A DNA stretch of 64,000 nucleotides. It comes from Bin87 sp965204905. GTDB taxonomy: Bacteria; Chloroflexota; Dehalococcoidia; Lucifugimonadales; UBA3495. The notes under the pieces were generated by a model. The model made no database searches, was not told where the DNA came from, and was given only the letters and a program-made list of their open reading frames with translations. Positions 8,942-17,559 of the stretch are shown piece after piece. Both the position numbers and the translations under genes were made by a program. Numbering within the stretch: the first letter of the stretch is position 1; every line of letters begins with the position of its first letter. The DNA lies in contig OZ242042.1 in the NCBI GenBank assembly GCA_965204905.1, positions 3,038,001-3,102,000 of the forward strand. The letters run 5' to 3'.

Positions 8942-9415
8942 TCATGCGTCCGATGCTCCGTTGCTCTGCGCTTCAAGTCGCTTGATCAAAGACTCGGTGA
9001 CAGCTTCGTACCGATCCATCAGGCGTTCCGCTCTGGCCTCGGCAGCGGCAGCCCGTTCCCGCTCCAGTTCGAGTTGGGAGGCGGCTCGTTCCCTCTCCAG
9101 TTCCAACTCGGACGCGGCTCGTTCTCGCTCCGATTCCAGTTGCGCTATCGCTACGGCTGCTTTGACTGCCGCCTCCCGTGCTTTGGCTTCCGCTTCTGCG
9201 GTCCGTTTGCGTTCCTCCTCGACCCTGCCGTCCCGGATGAATCCCAGTACCATGATCAGACCTCCAATCGACATACCGGACAGGTTGGCGGACACCGTGC
9301 TTATGGGATGCCCCACCGTGAACTGGTCGCCGACGATCTGAAATATCGACGACAGAAGGGCGCCCGCCACCATTATGGCATAGGCCAGGACGTAAAGCTT
9401 AATATTTTGCCACAT
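8942..9415 (-). CDS. small membrane protein with long coiled-coil tail
   Basis: A 157-residue protein with two predicted membrane helices (about 7-28 and 46-62) and a long cytoplasmic helix of about 85 residues. In the helix, blocks of the type ELELERERAAS are repeated three times, a near-perfect tandem repeat of about 11 residues. It has the look of a membrane-anchored scaffold or an anti-sigma or chemoreceptor-like stalk, but no catalytic domain is present. It converges with the hypothetical gene ending at 8895. Function is unknown. Confidence 0.6.
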   Translation of the reverse strand: MWQNIKLYVLAYAIMVAGALLSSIFQIVGDQFTVGHPISTVSANLSGMSIGGLIMVLGFIRDGRVEEERKRTAEAEAKAREAAVKAAVAIAQLESERERAASELELERERAASQLELERERAAAAEARAERLMDRYEAVTESLIKRLEAQSNGASDA

Positions 9416-9439
9416 TACCCGCCCCGCATCATTGCAGAC

Positions 9440-10378
9440 CTAGCCGGAAACCAGCGGCAACCCCTCGTCGGCGCGCACCTCGTTGATGATTTCCAGCACC
9501 CGCTGTTGCAGCGGCGCGTAGGTCAGCTCGAACTCAGACAGCAGCCGGCTGTTGTCCACCAGGTAGTTGCCGGAGTGCTCTCGGCCGCCAGGGTTGTCGA
9601 AATTGATCTGCGCGTCCGGCAGGTAGCCGCGTACCATCTCGGCCAGGTCGCCCAGGCTGATGGGCGTGCCGCCCGAGTTGTACACCGGATACTCACTTGA
9701 ATCCACCAGCGACACCCGCACGAACGCCTCAGCAATGTCCTCCACGTGGATCGGCAGGCGCATCATGTCTTGGTAGGGGAAACTCACCGGCTCGCCCCGC
9801 GCCGGCAGCGTGACGCAGCGCACGTGGTCGGTGGAGCCGCGCACTTTGTCCGGTCCCGTCACGTTGGCCGGCCGGATGCCCGTAATGCTCATGCCGTAGT
9901 TTTCGTTGAACATCTTGGCCTGAAACTCGTTGAAAATCTTGTGGGTGGCGTACTGGCTGTCGCCAAAGGTCGCCTCGTCCTCGTTGATCTCACGGTCGCC
10001 GAAGTTGGACTGCTGACCGCTCACCGCCACCGAACTGGCGTACACGATCCGGTTCACTCCCAGCAGACGCCCTGCCTCGAAGCAGTTGTCCATTCCCAAG
10101 ATGTTCAGGCGCATCTGGTGGTGCGGGTTGCCCTCGCCGCCGCCCAGCAGGTAGGCCAGGTTGATGATGCGGTCGGGCTGCGAGTCCACAATGACCCGCG
10201 TAACCTGCTCAAAGTCGGTGATGTCCACCCGCGCGCTGCGGATAGCATCCGGCTCAACGCCGGGAATGTCCGGCAACGGGTTGATGTCCGTCGCGTAAAC
10301 GTCCTCGCCCCGCTCAACCAGCTTGCGAATTACCCGCGGGCCGATGAAGCCCGCGCCGCCCAGTACCAGAACCGTCAT
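9440..10378 (-). CDS. NAD-dependent epimerase/dehydratase family protein
   Basis: An extended short-chain dehydrogenase of 312 residues. GGAGFIG near the N-terminus binds the NAD(P) pyrophosphate, and the catalytic region shows YASSVAVSG and a YATHK motif (Tyr-x3-Lys). It probably acts on a nucleotide sugar or similar polyol substrate. GAGGTG sits correctly before the ATG. The palindromic element at 10404-10472 separates it from the upstream methyltransferase gene, so the two may be transcribed apart. No sugar-nucleotide genes adjoin it. Confidence 0.85.
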   Translation of the reverse strand: MTVLVLGGAGFIGPRVIRKLVERGEDVYATDINPLPDIPGVEPDAIRSARVDITDFEQVTRVIVDSQPDRIINLAYLLGGGEGNPHHQMRLNILGMDNCFEAGRLLGVNRIVYASSVAVSGQQSNFGDREINEDEATFGDSQYATHKIFNEFQAKMFNENYGMSITGIRPANVTGPDKVRGSTDHVRCVTLPARGEPVSFPYQDMMRLPIHVEDIAEAFVRVSLVDSSEYPVYNSGGTPISLGDLAEMVRGYLPDAQINFDNPGGREHSGNYLVDNSRLLSEFELTYAPLQQRVLEIINEVRADEGLPLVSG

Positions 10379-10403
10379 AGTTGCACCTCATGTAGGGTAA
10401 GTT

Positions 10404-10472
10404 TTGGCATGGATGCACAGGATATACGGGATTTTATTAAATATTCCTGTTCATCATGTGTATCCATGCAAG
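10404..10472. repeat. long imperfect palindrome (family E)
   Basis: GCATGGAT (407-414 of this kb) pairs with ATCCATGC (462-469), extended by ACA/TGT, with an inner arm ACAGGA against TCCTGT around an A/T-rich loop. It lies between two co-directed genes. Similar CAGGAT/ATCCTG-based palindromes are common interspersed repeats in bacteria. It could also act as a terminator or mRNA-stabilising hairpin. Confidence 0.6.
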
Positions 10473-10477
10473 TTGAT

Positions 10478-11314
10478 TTACTTACGGACGGCTACGAAAA
10501 AGAGCCGCCGGAACGGATACAGCGTAACGCCGTCTGCTCGTTTGGGATACTCTGCGTTCAGCCGGCGCCGGTATTCCTCCAGGTAAATCTCCCGCTCGCC
10601 GTCGTCCAGGCCGTTGAGGATTGGCCGCAGTCCCGTGCCCGTCACCCACTCCAGCACCGCGTCGTCGCCGGTCAGGACGTGCTGGTATTCCGTCGTCCAA
10701 ACGTCCAGGTGCGCCGCCTGGGGAGCCAGCAGGTCGTAGTAGAAATCGGGGTCCTGAACCCAGCGGTTGCCCACCGCCTGCCGCAACCCCTCGGAGCCGA
10801 AAGACTTCCCGCCAGCGGCCCCATCGGCCAGCGTCTCCCGCATCAGGTGGTGTGAGCGCATATCCCAGCTCAACGGAACCTGCACCGCAAGGCAAGCGCC
10901 GGCAGGCAACATCCCCCACAGTCTGGGAACCAACTCAGAGTGGTCAGGCACCCACTGCAAAACGGCATTGGAGTAAAAGACCGACGGCATCCGGTCAGGT
11001 TGCCAGTCCGCCAGATCACCAGTTTGCCAGCGCACATTCCCGCCGTATCCGTCAGCGTCTCTCGCGGCCCGCTCCAGCATCTCCGGCGAGTTGTCCATCC
11101 CCACCACGTCGGCGTGCGGCCAGCGGTCTGCCAGCAGCCGGGTGACGTTGCCGCTGCCACATCCCAGGTCGTAGATCACCTGCGGGTCCTCCAGCGGAAT
11201 CCGGCCCATCAGGTCCAGGGCCGGCCGCAGCCGGTGGTCGGCAAACTTGAGATACTGCCCCGGGTTCCAGGATTCTCCCGCCAGATCCCGCTGGTGTGGC
11301 GTTGCCTGTGTCAT
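10478..11314 (-). CDS. trans-aconitate 2-methyltransferase-like SAM methyltransferase
   Basis: A 278-residue class I SAM-dependent methyltransferase. It opens with WNPGQYLKFADHRLRPALDL, typical of the Tam family, followed by SAM motif I YDLGCGSGNVTRLLA and motif II DVVGMDNSPEML. The motif WVPDHSELVPRL also fits Tam. Tam methylates trans-aconitate that forms spontaneously from the citric-acid-cycle intermediate and would otherwise inhibit aconitase. Length and motif order match. GAGGC precedes the ATG. No cycle genes adjoin it; calling it Tam rests on the N-terminal block. Confidence 0.82.
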   Translation of the reverse strand: MTQATPHQRDLAGESWNPGQYLKFADHRLRPALDLMGRIPLEDPQVIYDLGCGSGNVTRLLADRWPHADVVGMDNSPEMLERAARDADGYGGNVRWQTGDLADWQPDRMPSVFYSNAVLQWVPDHSELVPRLWGMLPAGACLAVQVPLSWDMRSHHLMRETLADGAAGGKSFGSEGLRQAVGNRWVQDPDFYYDLLAPQAAHLDVWTTEYQHVLTGDDAVLEWVTGTGLRPILNGLDDGEREIYLEEYRRRLNAEYPKRADGVTLYPFRRLFFVAVRK

Positions 11315-11404
11315 GCGAAAGCCTCTATCACTGCAAAATCGCTGCTTTACTGCAACTTGGGCGAGTATAGGCGCCGCAAAATCCGAGCGTCAACCAACTC
11401 CGAC

Positions 11405-11803
11405 TCAGGCCCCGCCGGCATAGATTGCCAGCATATCGTCAATAAATGACTGTGCCAGCAACTGGGCTTTCTGAAAATCTGCCTCCGACAGGTGTCCTCG
11501 GTCGGCGTGAATGTGCAGCCGCATGGCCGCTTCCCAACCGACGGCCAAGTTGAACCCATCGCCGGGAGGCTGAGCGGCGACGGTTTCCAAGTAGCGCGTT
11601 TTGCTCGCGGTGGCGCCGGGATTTTGGCCGTTCCAGTTGGATAGAGCGTTGATGCACTGCTTGGCCGCTTCATAAAGCAGTGCCCCGGCGGAATCCGGCT
11701 TATTGTACTGTGCCAGCAGCAGATTGGCGTCATCCCGGTAACTGACGGCCCTGGCCCGATGGCGTTCCGCTCTTTGACGGTGTCTGCTATCGGCTTGTGT
11801 CAT
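11405..11803 (-). CDS. HEPN-like small protein, second gene of cassette 1
   Basis: A 132-residue all-helical protein. Features are a helix pair around DANLLLAQYNKPDSAGALLYEAAKQ and a later LHIHADRGHLSE segment. The latter resembles the LHNHYYHGNLSE segment of the protein at 44522-44923, sharing the pattern LH-x-H-(3)-G-x-LSE. The D-x-AG-x(4)-A pattern in the first helices is also shared. The gene overlaps the upstream gene by 17 bases, so the two are translationally coupled. HEPN folds often act as RNases in toxin or defence pairs, but assignment to that superfamily is tentative here. Confidence 0.55.
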   Translation of the reverse strand: MTQADSRHRQRAERHRARAVSYRDDANLLLAQYNKPDSAGALLYEAAKQCINALSNWNGQNPGATASKTRYLETVAAQPPGDGFNLAVGWEAAMRLHIHADRGHLSEADFQKAQLLAQSFIDDMLAIYAGGA

Positions 11804-12197
11804 CGTTTCCGAACTTTCGGTAGCATTCCCTGATGAAACTCATCAACCGGCGGCTGGGCCAGTCCAGTTCATATTCTTCCAACGCCTCCATTTCGGCGTG
11901 GTCTCGCATCAACCCGCACGTAATCAGGTAACCGCTGTAATAGCGTTTGCCACTGCGATTATTCCCGCCGTACTTCCTGTCCAAGGCGTCCGCTACCTGA
12001 TGCGGGTCGCTGGTGTGCAGGCCGTGCGCCTCGGCCATCATCGCGTAGGTGGCTTCCGTGGCCTTCCACAGGATGCGCGACGAATTCACGTAATTGCCGG
12101 CGGCGAATTCCCGTTCCACCAGTTCCAACGCTTCCAGGGGATGCATCTCGGTTTCCTGCGCGCTCATCTTCCACCTACCCCCGTTCGGTTCATTCAA
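11787..12197 (-). CDS. PaREP1/HEPN-like protein, first gene of cassette 1
   Basis: A 136-residue helical protein with ALELVEREFAAGNYVNSSRILWKATEATY, the pattern of PaREP1/HEPN-like helices (a residue pair, G-x-Y, then R-x-LW-KA). I keep the ATG at 12197 because a perfect TATAAT ends six bases before it, which fits a leaderless transcript. An internal ATG at 12167 with a weak AGGTGG is the alternative. Its partner overlaps its 3' end. The same order (a longer PaREP1-like gene, then a 132-133 residue partner) recurs at 43923-44923. Role unknown; a toxin-antitoxin or nucleotidyl-transfer pair is conceivable. Confidence 0.55.
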   Translation of the reverse strand: MNEPNGGRWKMSAQETEMHPLEALELVEREFAAGNYVNSSRILWKATEATYAMMAEAHGLHTSDPHQVADALDRKYGGNNRSGKRYYSGYLITCGLMRDHAEMEALEEYELDWPSRRLMSFIRECYRKFGNDDTSR

Positions 12198-12202
12198 TTC
12201 CG

Positions 12203-12208
12203 ATTATA
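12203..12208 (-). promoter_or_regulatory. -10 box giving a leaderless start for cassette 1
   Basis: Perfect TATAAT on the minus strand, five bases from the ATG at 12197. No strong -35. The context TATAATCG is shared with the box of the second cassette at 43911. Confidence 0.55.
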
Positions 12209-12237
12209 CCCGACGGCACGCATCTCCACCGTCAGCG

Positions 12238-13551
12238 CTACTCCCCGCGCAGGGCCACCAGACGCCCGTCCGCCATGGGCAGGTACAGCGTCCCCTCCGA
12301 TGCTACTGGCGCCGCCGACAATCCGCCGCCGTCCAGCGCATACTCCCACGCCACTGCGCCGGATGCTACGTCCAGGGCTACCAGCCGCCGGGTAGCCGTC
12401 GCTATCAGCAGCACGTCTCCCGCCGCCACCGGCTCCGCAGATATTTCCGCCTCCAGCGCGCGCTCCCATAACTCCGCGCCGGTAGCGCCGTCCAGCGCCC
12501 TGACTACGCCCTTCTCGTTCACCACCATCAGGATGCCGTCCGCATACACCGGGCTGTACTTCACCCGCCCCCGCGCCGAACCAACCCACAGGCTGCCCGT
12601 CTGTTGCGGAGCGTCCTGGAGCAGACGCCAGTAGAAGAAGTTGAACTTGGCGACGTAGGCGAACCGGCTGAACGGGCGACTCACCGCCGACGGGTCCACG
12701 GCCCAAACGCCGCCCCGGTTGGTGACGAAGTAGGCTCGTCCATCGGCAATGACCGGCCCGCCCACCACCGGCGTTCCGGAATAGAACACCAGCCGCCGCC
12801 GTCCGGTGTCAGGGTCAACGGTGATGAACCGTTCACCCAGCGATGCCGCCGCCACGACCGAACCATCCGACGCAGGATGTCCAACGACCCAGCCTTTGAT
12901 CCGCGCCGACCATCGCGGCTCGCCCGTGGCCGCGTCCAGCGCCTCCAGCCTGCTGTTGGTGGACCCGATGTACACCGTGCCGTCTACTACTATGGCTGAT
13001 CCCAGGACGATGTTGCCCAGGTTCCGTTCCCACCGGAGTTGCCCGCTCTCCCGGTCCACCGCCAGCAAGCGGTGATTCCTGGCTCCCACATAGATAGCGC
13101 TGTCGGACACCGCCGGCGCGCTGTCCGAAGGAGAACCGATCTCGTAGCTCCAGACCGTTTCCCCGGCGCCGGCGTCCAACGCCGCCACGACTCCGTCCTC
13201 CGTGGTGATGTACGCCCGCCCGTCAACGACCGACGGCGGCGCCAGCATCACGCCGGGAGTATCGCGCTCCCAGAGAACCGCAAACGGCGGCGCGGGAGCA
13301 GCAGCGGAAGCCCAACCCGTTCCGCCAATATCGCGTCGAATCGACGGCCACGCGGCCTCCGATACCGCCATCCCCTGGCCAGTCGTCGCCTCTGGCGGCG
13401 GGAACAGCAGCGGGCCGACCTGGAACGCGCGAAAGGCCCAGAACGCTACCAGTCCGACGATTATCGCGCCTACCACCAGCCACAGCCGGATATTGCGCAG
13501 CCACCGGCGGTTGACGCCGATGGCTCTGACGACGGGAGTGGTGCGACGCAA
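12238..13551 (-). CDS. membrane-anchored PQQ-type beta-propeller protein (BamB-like fold)
   Basis: A 437-residue protein with an N-terminal membrane helix at about 22-43 (LWLVVGAIIVGLVAFWAF). Behind it is a series of PQQ-like blades of the type VYIGSTNSRLEALDAATGEPRWS and LLAVDRESGQLRWERNL, ending in GTLYLPMADGRLVALRG. It should be anchored outside the membrane with a 7-8 bladed propeller. No dehydrogenase catalytic residues are evident, so it is a binding or scaffold propeller rather than a quinoprotein enzyme. The likely start is TTG at 13551. It follows the DppC-like permease by 48 bases on the same strand, so it may be co-transcribed with the importer and have an extracellular role there. 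Confidence 0.8.
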   Translation of the reverse strand: MRRTTPVVRAIGVNRRWLRNIRLWLVVGAIIVGLVAFWAFRAFQVGPLLFPPPEATTGQGMAVSEAAWPSIRRDIGGTGWASAAAPAPPFAVLWERDTPGVMLAPPSVVDGRAYITTEDGVVAALDAGAGETVWSYEIGSPSDSAPAVSDSAIYVGARNHRLLAVDRESGQLRWERNLGNIVLGSAIVVDGTVYIGSTNSRLEALDAATGEPRWSARIKGWVVGHPASDGSVVAAASLGERFITVDPDTGRRRLVFYSGTPVVGGPVIADGRAYFVTNRGGVWAVDPSAVSRPFSRFAYVAKFNFFYWRLLQDAPQQTGSLWVGSARGRVKYSPVYADGILMVVNEKGVVRALDGATGAELWERALEAEISAEPVAAGDVLLIATATRRLVALDVASGAVAWEYALDGGGLSAAPVASEGTLYLPMADGRLVALRGE

Positions 13552-13599
13552 CGGCTTTACTACGGACCGGCGTAGGCGAACGGGCGCAGTGGCCGCGCC

Positions 13600-14526
13600 T
13601 TATGTCCGCCCACGCAGCTTGGGATCCAGCGCGTCGCGGATGGAGTCGCCGAACAGGTTGAACGCCAGCACCGTTATGGTGATGGCCAACCCCGGGAATA
13701 TCACCATCCACCAGCGCGGAATCAGTCCCGCCGCCACTGGGCCGCCCAGCATGTTGCCCCACGTCGCCGTTGGCAGCGGCACGCCTACTCCCAGGAACCC
13801 GAGGGACGCCTCAAGGATGATCACCGAGCCCAGGTGCGCCGTCGCCAGCACCAGCCAGGGCGCGACGCACTGCGGCGCGATGTGCTTGATCATCACCCGG
13901 CTGCTACTGGCGCCGATGGCCTGGGCCGCGTCCACGTAGGCGTATTCCTTCACGCTCAGCGTTACCGACCGGATCACCCGTACCGCTATCGGTATGCGCG
14001 TGATGCCAATGGCGACGATCACCGTCCAGACGCCGGCGCCCATGGCCAGCACCAGGATCATCGCCAGGATCAGCGTCGGGAACGACATCATCAGTTCCAG
14101 GAATCGCTGGCTGTAGATGTCGAATCGACCGCCGATGTAGCCGGCTGCCACACCCCAGGCCGCGCCCAGAAAGTCGCCCACTATCACGGCAACCAGGGCC
14201 ACGAACAACGATACTCTTGCGCCGTGGATTACCCTGCTGTACAGGTCCCGGCCGATGTCGTCCGTGCCCATCCAATGCGCGCGGCTGGGTTCTTCTCTCA
14301 ACGCGCGGAAGTCTGCCTCCTGCGTAGGATGATGCGTCGCCACCCAGGGAGCAAAGACGGCGATGGCTACGATCGCAATGATCATAAACCCGCTGACCGC
14401 TCCCATGGGGTTGCGCTGGCAAAAATGGATGATGACCCACCACCAGCCCTGTTCGGGACGCCTCTCCCCTTGGACCAGAACTTCGCCCTCGGCTTCGGTG
14501 GTTGTCGCAGGATTTACCTGTGCCAC
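13600..14526 (-). CDS. ABC transporter permease, DppC/OppC type
   Basis: A 308-residue inner-membrane permease of the peptide/nickel ABC family. It has the N-terminal OppC_N segment, a first helix (GAVSGFMIIAIVAIAVFAPWV), HWMGTDDIGRDLYSRVIHGARVSL, and the cytoplasmic EAA loop region YVDAAQAIGASSSRVMIKHIAP that docks the ATPase. The GTG start at 14526 is preceded by AGGAG. It pairs with the DppB-like permease just upstream. No ATP-binding subunit is encoded in the window. Confidence 0.93.
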   Translation of the reverse strand: MAQVNPATTTEAEGEVLVQGERRPEQGWWWVIIHFCQRNPMGAVSGFMIIAIVAIAVFAPWVATHHPTQEADFRALREEPSRAHWMGTDDIGRDLYSRVIHGARVSLFVALVAVIVGDFLGAAWGVAAGYIGGRFDIYSQRFLELMMSFPTLILAMILVLAMGAGVWTVIVAIGITRIPIAVRVIRSVTLSVKEYAYVDAAQAIGASSSRVMIKHIAPQCVAPWLVLATAHLGSVIILEASLGFLGVGVPLPTATWGNMLGGPVAAGLIPRWWMVIFPGLAITITVLAFNLFGDSIRDALDPKLRGRT

Positions 14527-14549
14527 GAGAATACTCCTGTTGACATTGG

Positions 14550-14585
14550 CCCCTCCCCCTGGACGGGGGAGGGTTGGGTGAGGGT
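14550..14585. repeat. G/C palindrome with GGGTGAGGG tail (family D)
   Basis: CCCTCCCCC (14551-14559) pairs with GGGGGAGGG (14565-14573), followed by TTGGGTGAGGG. The same design recurs at 23840-23877 and, without the tail, at 39058-39081. Located between the two permease genes. Confidence 0.6.
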
Positions 14586-14602
14586 GAAAATCTCTGCGCT
14601 CA

Positions 14603-15562
14603 TCAGCTATACCGAATCCGTGGGTCGATCCAGGCGTAGGATATGTCCACCAGCAGGTTGGTCATCACGAAGACGATGCCGTACAGCAACACCAGGTTCT
14701 GGATCACCACGTAGTCCCGTTCAAAGAACGCCGCTACCAGCGTGCGCCCCAGTCCGGGAACGCCAAAAGCCTGCTCCACCGCCACCGAGCCGCCGATCAG
14801 GAAACCCAGCAGCACGCCGGACAGCGTGATCACGGGCATGATGGCGTTGCGCAGCGCGTGGCGCATGATCACCAGACGTTCCGCCAAGCCCTTGGCCCGC
14901 GCCGTCCGAATGTAGTCCTCGTGGATCGTTTCCAGCAGGGCGGAGCGCGACATCCGGCATACGTATGCCGCCTGGCCTAGACCCAGCACCAACGCCGGGC
15001 CCCACACAATTTGCAGGTTCTGCCAGGGGTCTTCCCAGATGTTGATGACCCCCAGCGGCGCTTTCCATTCCAGCGTTAGCACCAGCGTCAGCACGATGAC
15101 GGTGCCTAACCAGAAGTTTGGTATCGCCAGGAAGAGGATGGAGAAGAACCTCCCCGCGTAGTCCATCGCGCTGTTGCGTTTCATGGCCGCCAGTATCCCC
15201 ACCGGCAGCCCGATCACCCACGAGAGGATCACCGACAGGATAGCGATTTCCAGCGTGATGGGGCCGCGATTGAGGATCAGGTCCATCACGGTGTGGGAAC
15301 GCCAGAAGGACTGGCCCAGCTTCAGGGTCACGATGTCCTTCAGCCAGTCAACGTATTGCAGGTAGATAGGCTTGTCGAGCCCCAGGCTGGCGATGATACG
15401 CTGGCGGTCCTCCTCGCTCAGTTGCAGGGTGCCCTCCTCGCCGAACATGACGGTGAGCACGTCGCCCGGCAATATGCGCATCACCAGGAATATGATGATG
15501 GTCAACCCGATTAGAGCCGGAATCGCCAGCAGCACGCGGCGCAGTATGTACTTTTGCATCAC
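14603..15562 (-). CDS. ABC transporter permease, DppB/OppB type
   Basis: A 319-residue permease. The first helix (LAIPALIGLTIIIFLVMRILPGD) has the LPGD signature of the DppB family, and the EAA loop is ARAKGLAERLVIMRHALRNAIMPVI. About six membrane helices fit the usual length. The start is GTG at 15562 or the ATG three bases later; GGAGAGG precedes both. It would form the import channel with the DppC-like partner downstream, fed by the binding lipoproteins encoded upstream. Likely substrates are oligopeptides or glycosides, which is not resolvable here. Confidence 0.93.
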   Translation of the reverse strand: MMQKYILRRVLLAIPALIGLTIIIFLVMRILPGDVLTVMFGEEGTLQLSEEDRQRIIASLGLDKPIYLQYVDWLKDIVTLKLGQSFWRSHTVMDLILNRGPITLEIAILSVILSWVIGLPVGILAAMKRNSAMDYAGRFFSILFLAIPNFWLGTVIVLTLVLTLEWKAPLGVINIWEDPWQNLQIVWGPALVLGLGQAAYVCRMSRSALLETIHEDYIRTARAKGLAERLVIMRHALRNAIMPVITLSGVLLGFLIGGSVAVEQAFGVPGLGRTLVAAFFERDYVVIQNLVLLYGIVFVMTNLLVDISYAWIDPRIRYS

Positions 15563-15608
15563 GCCTCTCCCCGGGTTTTTAGGCCCTGCCTGGTCCGGCG
15601 AACCGGAC

Positions 15609-15640
15609 TGATCGGGGCGGGTTTGAAACCCGCCCCATCA
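15609..15640. repeat. GGGGCGGGTTT palindrome (family A), terminator-like
   Basis: GGGGCGGGTTT and AAACCCGCCCC pair around one G, with a TGAT/ATCA extension. It sits six bases after the first binding-protein gene. The same palindrome is at 23305-23333; a variant is at 28033-28060. Confidence 0.65.
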
Positions 15641-15645
15641 ATTTG

Positions 15646-17559
15646 CTACTGCCGGCACTCGTCGTCCATCCAGACCGTATCCATACGGTCGAGGTTGTGG
15701 ACCAGCGCGCCGTGCTTGCCCTCGATGCCGTGTACGCAGGTGCGCCAGGCCCCCAGCGTCCGGTTGTACCAGTATTCCACCGTGGGCGGATCCGCGTCCA
15801 ATATCTTGGCCGCTTCCTGAACCAGCGCGTACCGCTTGTCGAAGTCAGGCTCGGTGTCCACCTTTTCCATGATGGCGTCGAACTCCGGGTTGCAGTAGTT
15901 GGAGTGGTTCTCACCACCGCCGCAGCGATAGAAGCTGTTCATGTACGCCGACGGGTCGATGAACGGCGAGGCGATCCCGCCGACGGTCAGGTCGAAGTTC
16001 CGGTTGGCCAACTCTTCAAACCATACTGCCGAGGCCACGGGCCGAATCTCCGACTCGATACCCAGGATGCGCTGGAACTCAAGCTGCGCCACCTGCGCCG
16101 CCGCCGTCCAGTGCGCGCTGTTGGGGTCGCGCTGCATCAGGTCAACGTTCTTGATCCCGTCGGCATAGCCGGCCTCGGCCATCAGGCGCTTGGCCTCGGC
16201 TTCCGCCGCCGGCCGGTCGAACACCATCCGGGCGTCAATCTCGGCCTGCGGCAGCTGGAACGCCTGGTCCTGGAACGTCCAGCCCGTGCCTCCCCTATAG
16301 CCGTACAGCCACTCGCCGACCACCTCGTGGATGGCGTCGCGGTCCAGGGCCAGCCATAGAGCCTTACGTACTCGCGGGTCGTTCCACGGCTCCCGGTCGG
16401 TGTTGATCCACACCGCCAGGTAGGAGTAGGACGAGAACGGCTGGGCTTCGTAGCGGTCATCGTTCGACAGGATCTCAAACGCCGCCGGGTCAATCGTCTG
16501 CGAGTATTCCACGTTCCCAGCCAGCAGGGCGGCGGAGCGGGTCGTGCTGTTTCCCAGCGGATAGGTCCATACTTCGTCCAGGTACGGCAGTCCCTCGTTC
16601 CAGTAGTCCGGGAACCGCTCGTTCTTCCAAACCTCGCCTTCCTGGTGCTCCAGGAACCGGAACGCGCCGGTGCTGGGCGCATCAGCGCCGTTGAGCTTCA
16701 GGTCATAGTTGTTCTCTTCCAGGAAGCCCTTCTCGAAGACTCCGTGCCACTCCAGAGCGAACAGGTTCAGCCCGTAGTTCAGCGGCGGCGCCTTCTCAAA
16801 ATTGAACTGCACCGTCAACGGGTCGATCACCTCTATTGAAGGACCGAAGGGCGTGTACAGGCCCTTGCGCGCGCTGACCACGCCGGCCGGCGGGTCAATC
16901 ACCCGCGACCACGAGGCTGCCACATCGTCGGAATCCATAATCTCGCCGGTGTGGAACATTACGTTTTCCCGCAGCGGGAACGTCCACGTCTTGCCGTCCT
17001 CCGAAACTTCCCAGTTGGTTGCGATGTCCGGGATGATGGTCTTGCCACCGTCCAACGGGTTGTACCGCAACAGGTTGTTCAGCACCATCATCTGCTTGAA
17101 CGAGTTGGATACGCTGGAGACCTGCATCAGGTCATAGTGCGCGGGGTCGAAGTAACCCCCACGCCGGAGAATGCCTCCCCACTGAGCGTCGGGGTAGGCG
17201 TCCTTGGTCACCGGATTCGCTATAACCTCGGTTGGCAGCGCCGCCGGCAATGGAGTCGGCGTAGCGTCGGGGGCGACGGTCGGTCGTGGGGTCGGCGGAA
17301 CCCGGGTGGCCGCGGGCTGCGCTGCTGCGCCGCCGCTGCCCGAACCGGAACCGGAACCGGACCCTGCGCTCGTGGTTCCAGAGTCACCCCCGGAACTGCC
17401 GGTGGTCGCGGCCGTGCCGGAACCGCCGGCGCCGGAATCGCTGGGCGCGGCCGGCTCGGCGGGCGCGGTACCGCCGCAGGCCACTGCCGCAAGGAAGGTT
17501 ATCGCAAGTGCGATGCTAAGCGCCGCAACTGGAGTCTTAAGGAAGCGTTGCAATCTCAA
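15646..17559 (-). CDS. ABC transporter family 5 substrate-binding lipoprotein (copy 1)
   Basis: A 637-residue extracellular solute-binding protein (SBP_bac_5). The signal peptide ends in the lipobox AAVAC, so it is a lipoprotein. A low-complexity Gly/Ser/Thr and Pro-rich linker (about 30-110) precedes the binding domain with GKTIIPDIATNWEVSEDGKTWTFPLRENVMFHTG, typical of the family. The likely start is TTG at 17559, with GGGGAGG before it. It is closely related to the lipoprotein at 17867-19804 over the whole binding domain, including the same C-terminal LDRMDTVWMD segment. Both lie upstream of the DppB/C permeases. Confidence 0.92.
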   Translation of the reverse strand: MRLQRFLKTPVAALSIALAITFLAAVACGGTAPAEPAAPSDSGAGGSGTAATTGSSGGDSGTTSAGSGSGSGSGSGGAAAQPAATRVPPTPRPTVAPDATPTPLPAALPTEVIANPVTKDAYPDAQWGGILRRGGYFDPAHYDLMQVSSVSNSFKQMMVLNNLLRYNPLDGGKTIIPDIATNWEVSEDGKTWTFPLRENVMFHTGEIMDSDDVAASWSRVIDPPAGVVSARKGLYTPFGPSIEVIDPLTVQFNFEKAPPLNYGLNLFALEWHGVFEKGFLEENNYDLKLNGADAPSTGAFRFLEHQEGEVWKNERFPDYWNEGLPYLDEVWTYPLGNSTTRSAALLAGNVEYSQTIDPAAFEILSNDDRYEAQPFSSYSYLAVWINTDREPWNDPRVRKALWLALDRDAIHEVVGEWLYGYRGGTGWTFQDQAFQLPQAEIDARMVFDRPAAEAEAKRLMAEAGYADGIKNVDLMQRDPNSAHWTAAAQVAQLEFQRILGIESEIRPVASAVWFEELANRNFDLTVGGIASPFIDPSAYMNSFYRCGGGENHSNYCNPEFDAIMEKVDTEPDFDKRYALVQEAAKILDADPPTVEYWYNRTLGAWRTCVHGIEGKHGALVHNLDRMDTVWMDDECRQ

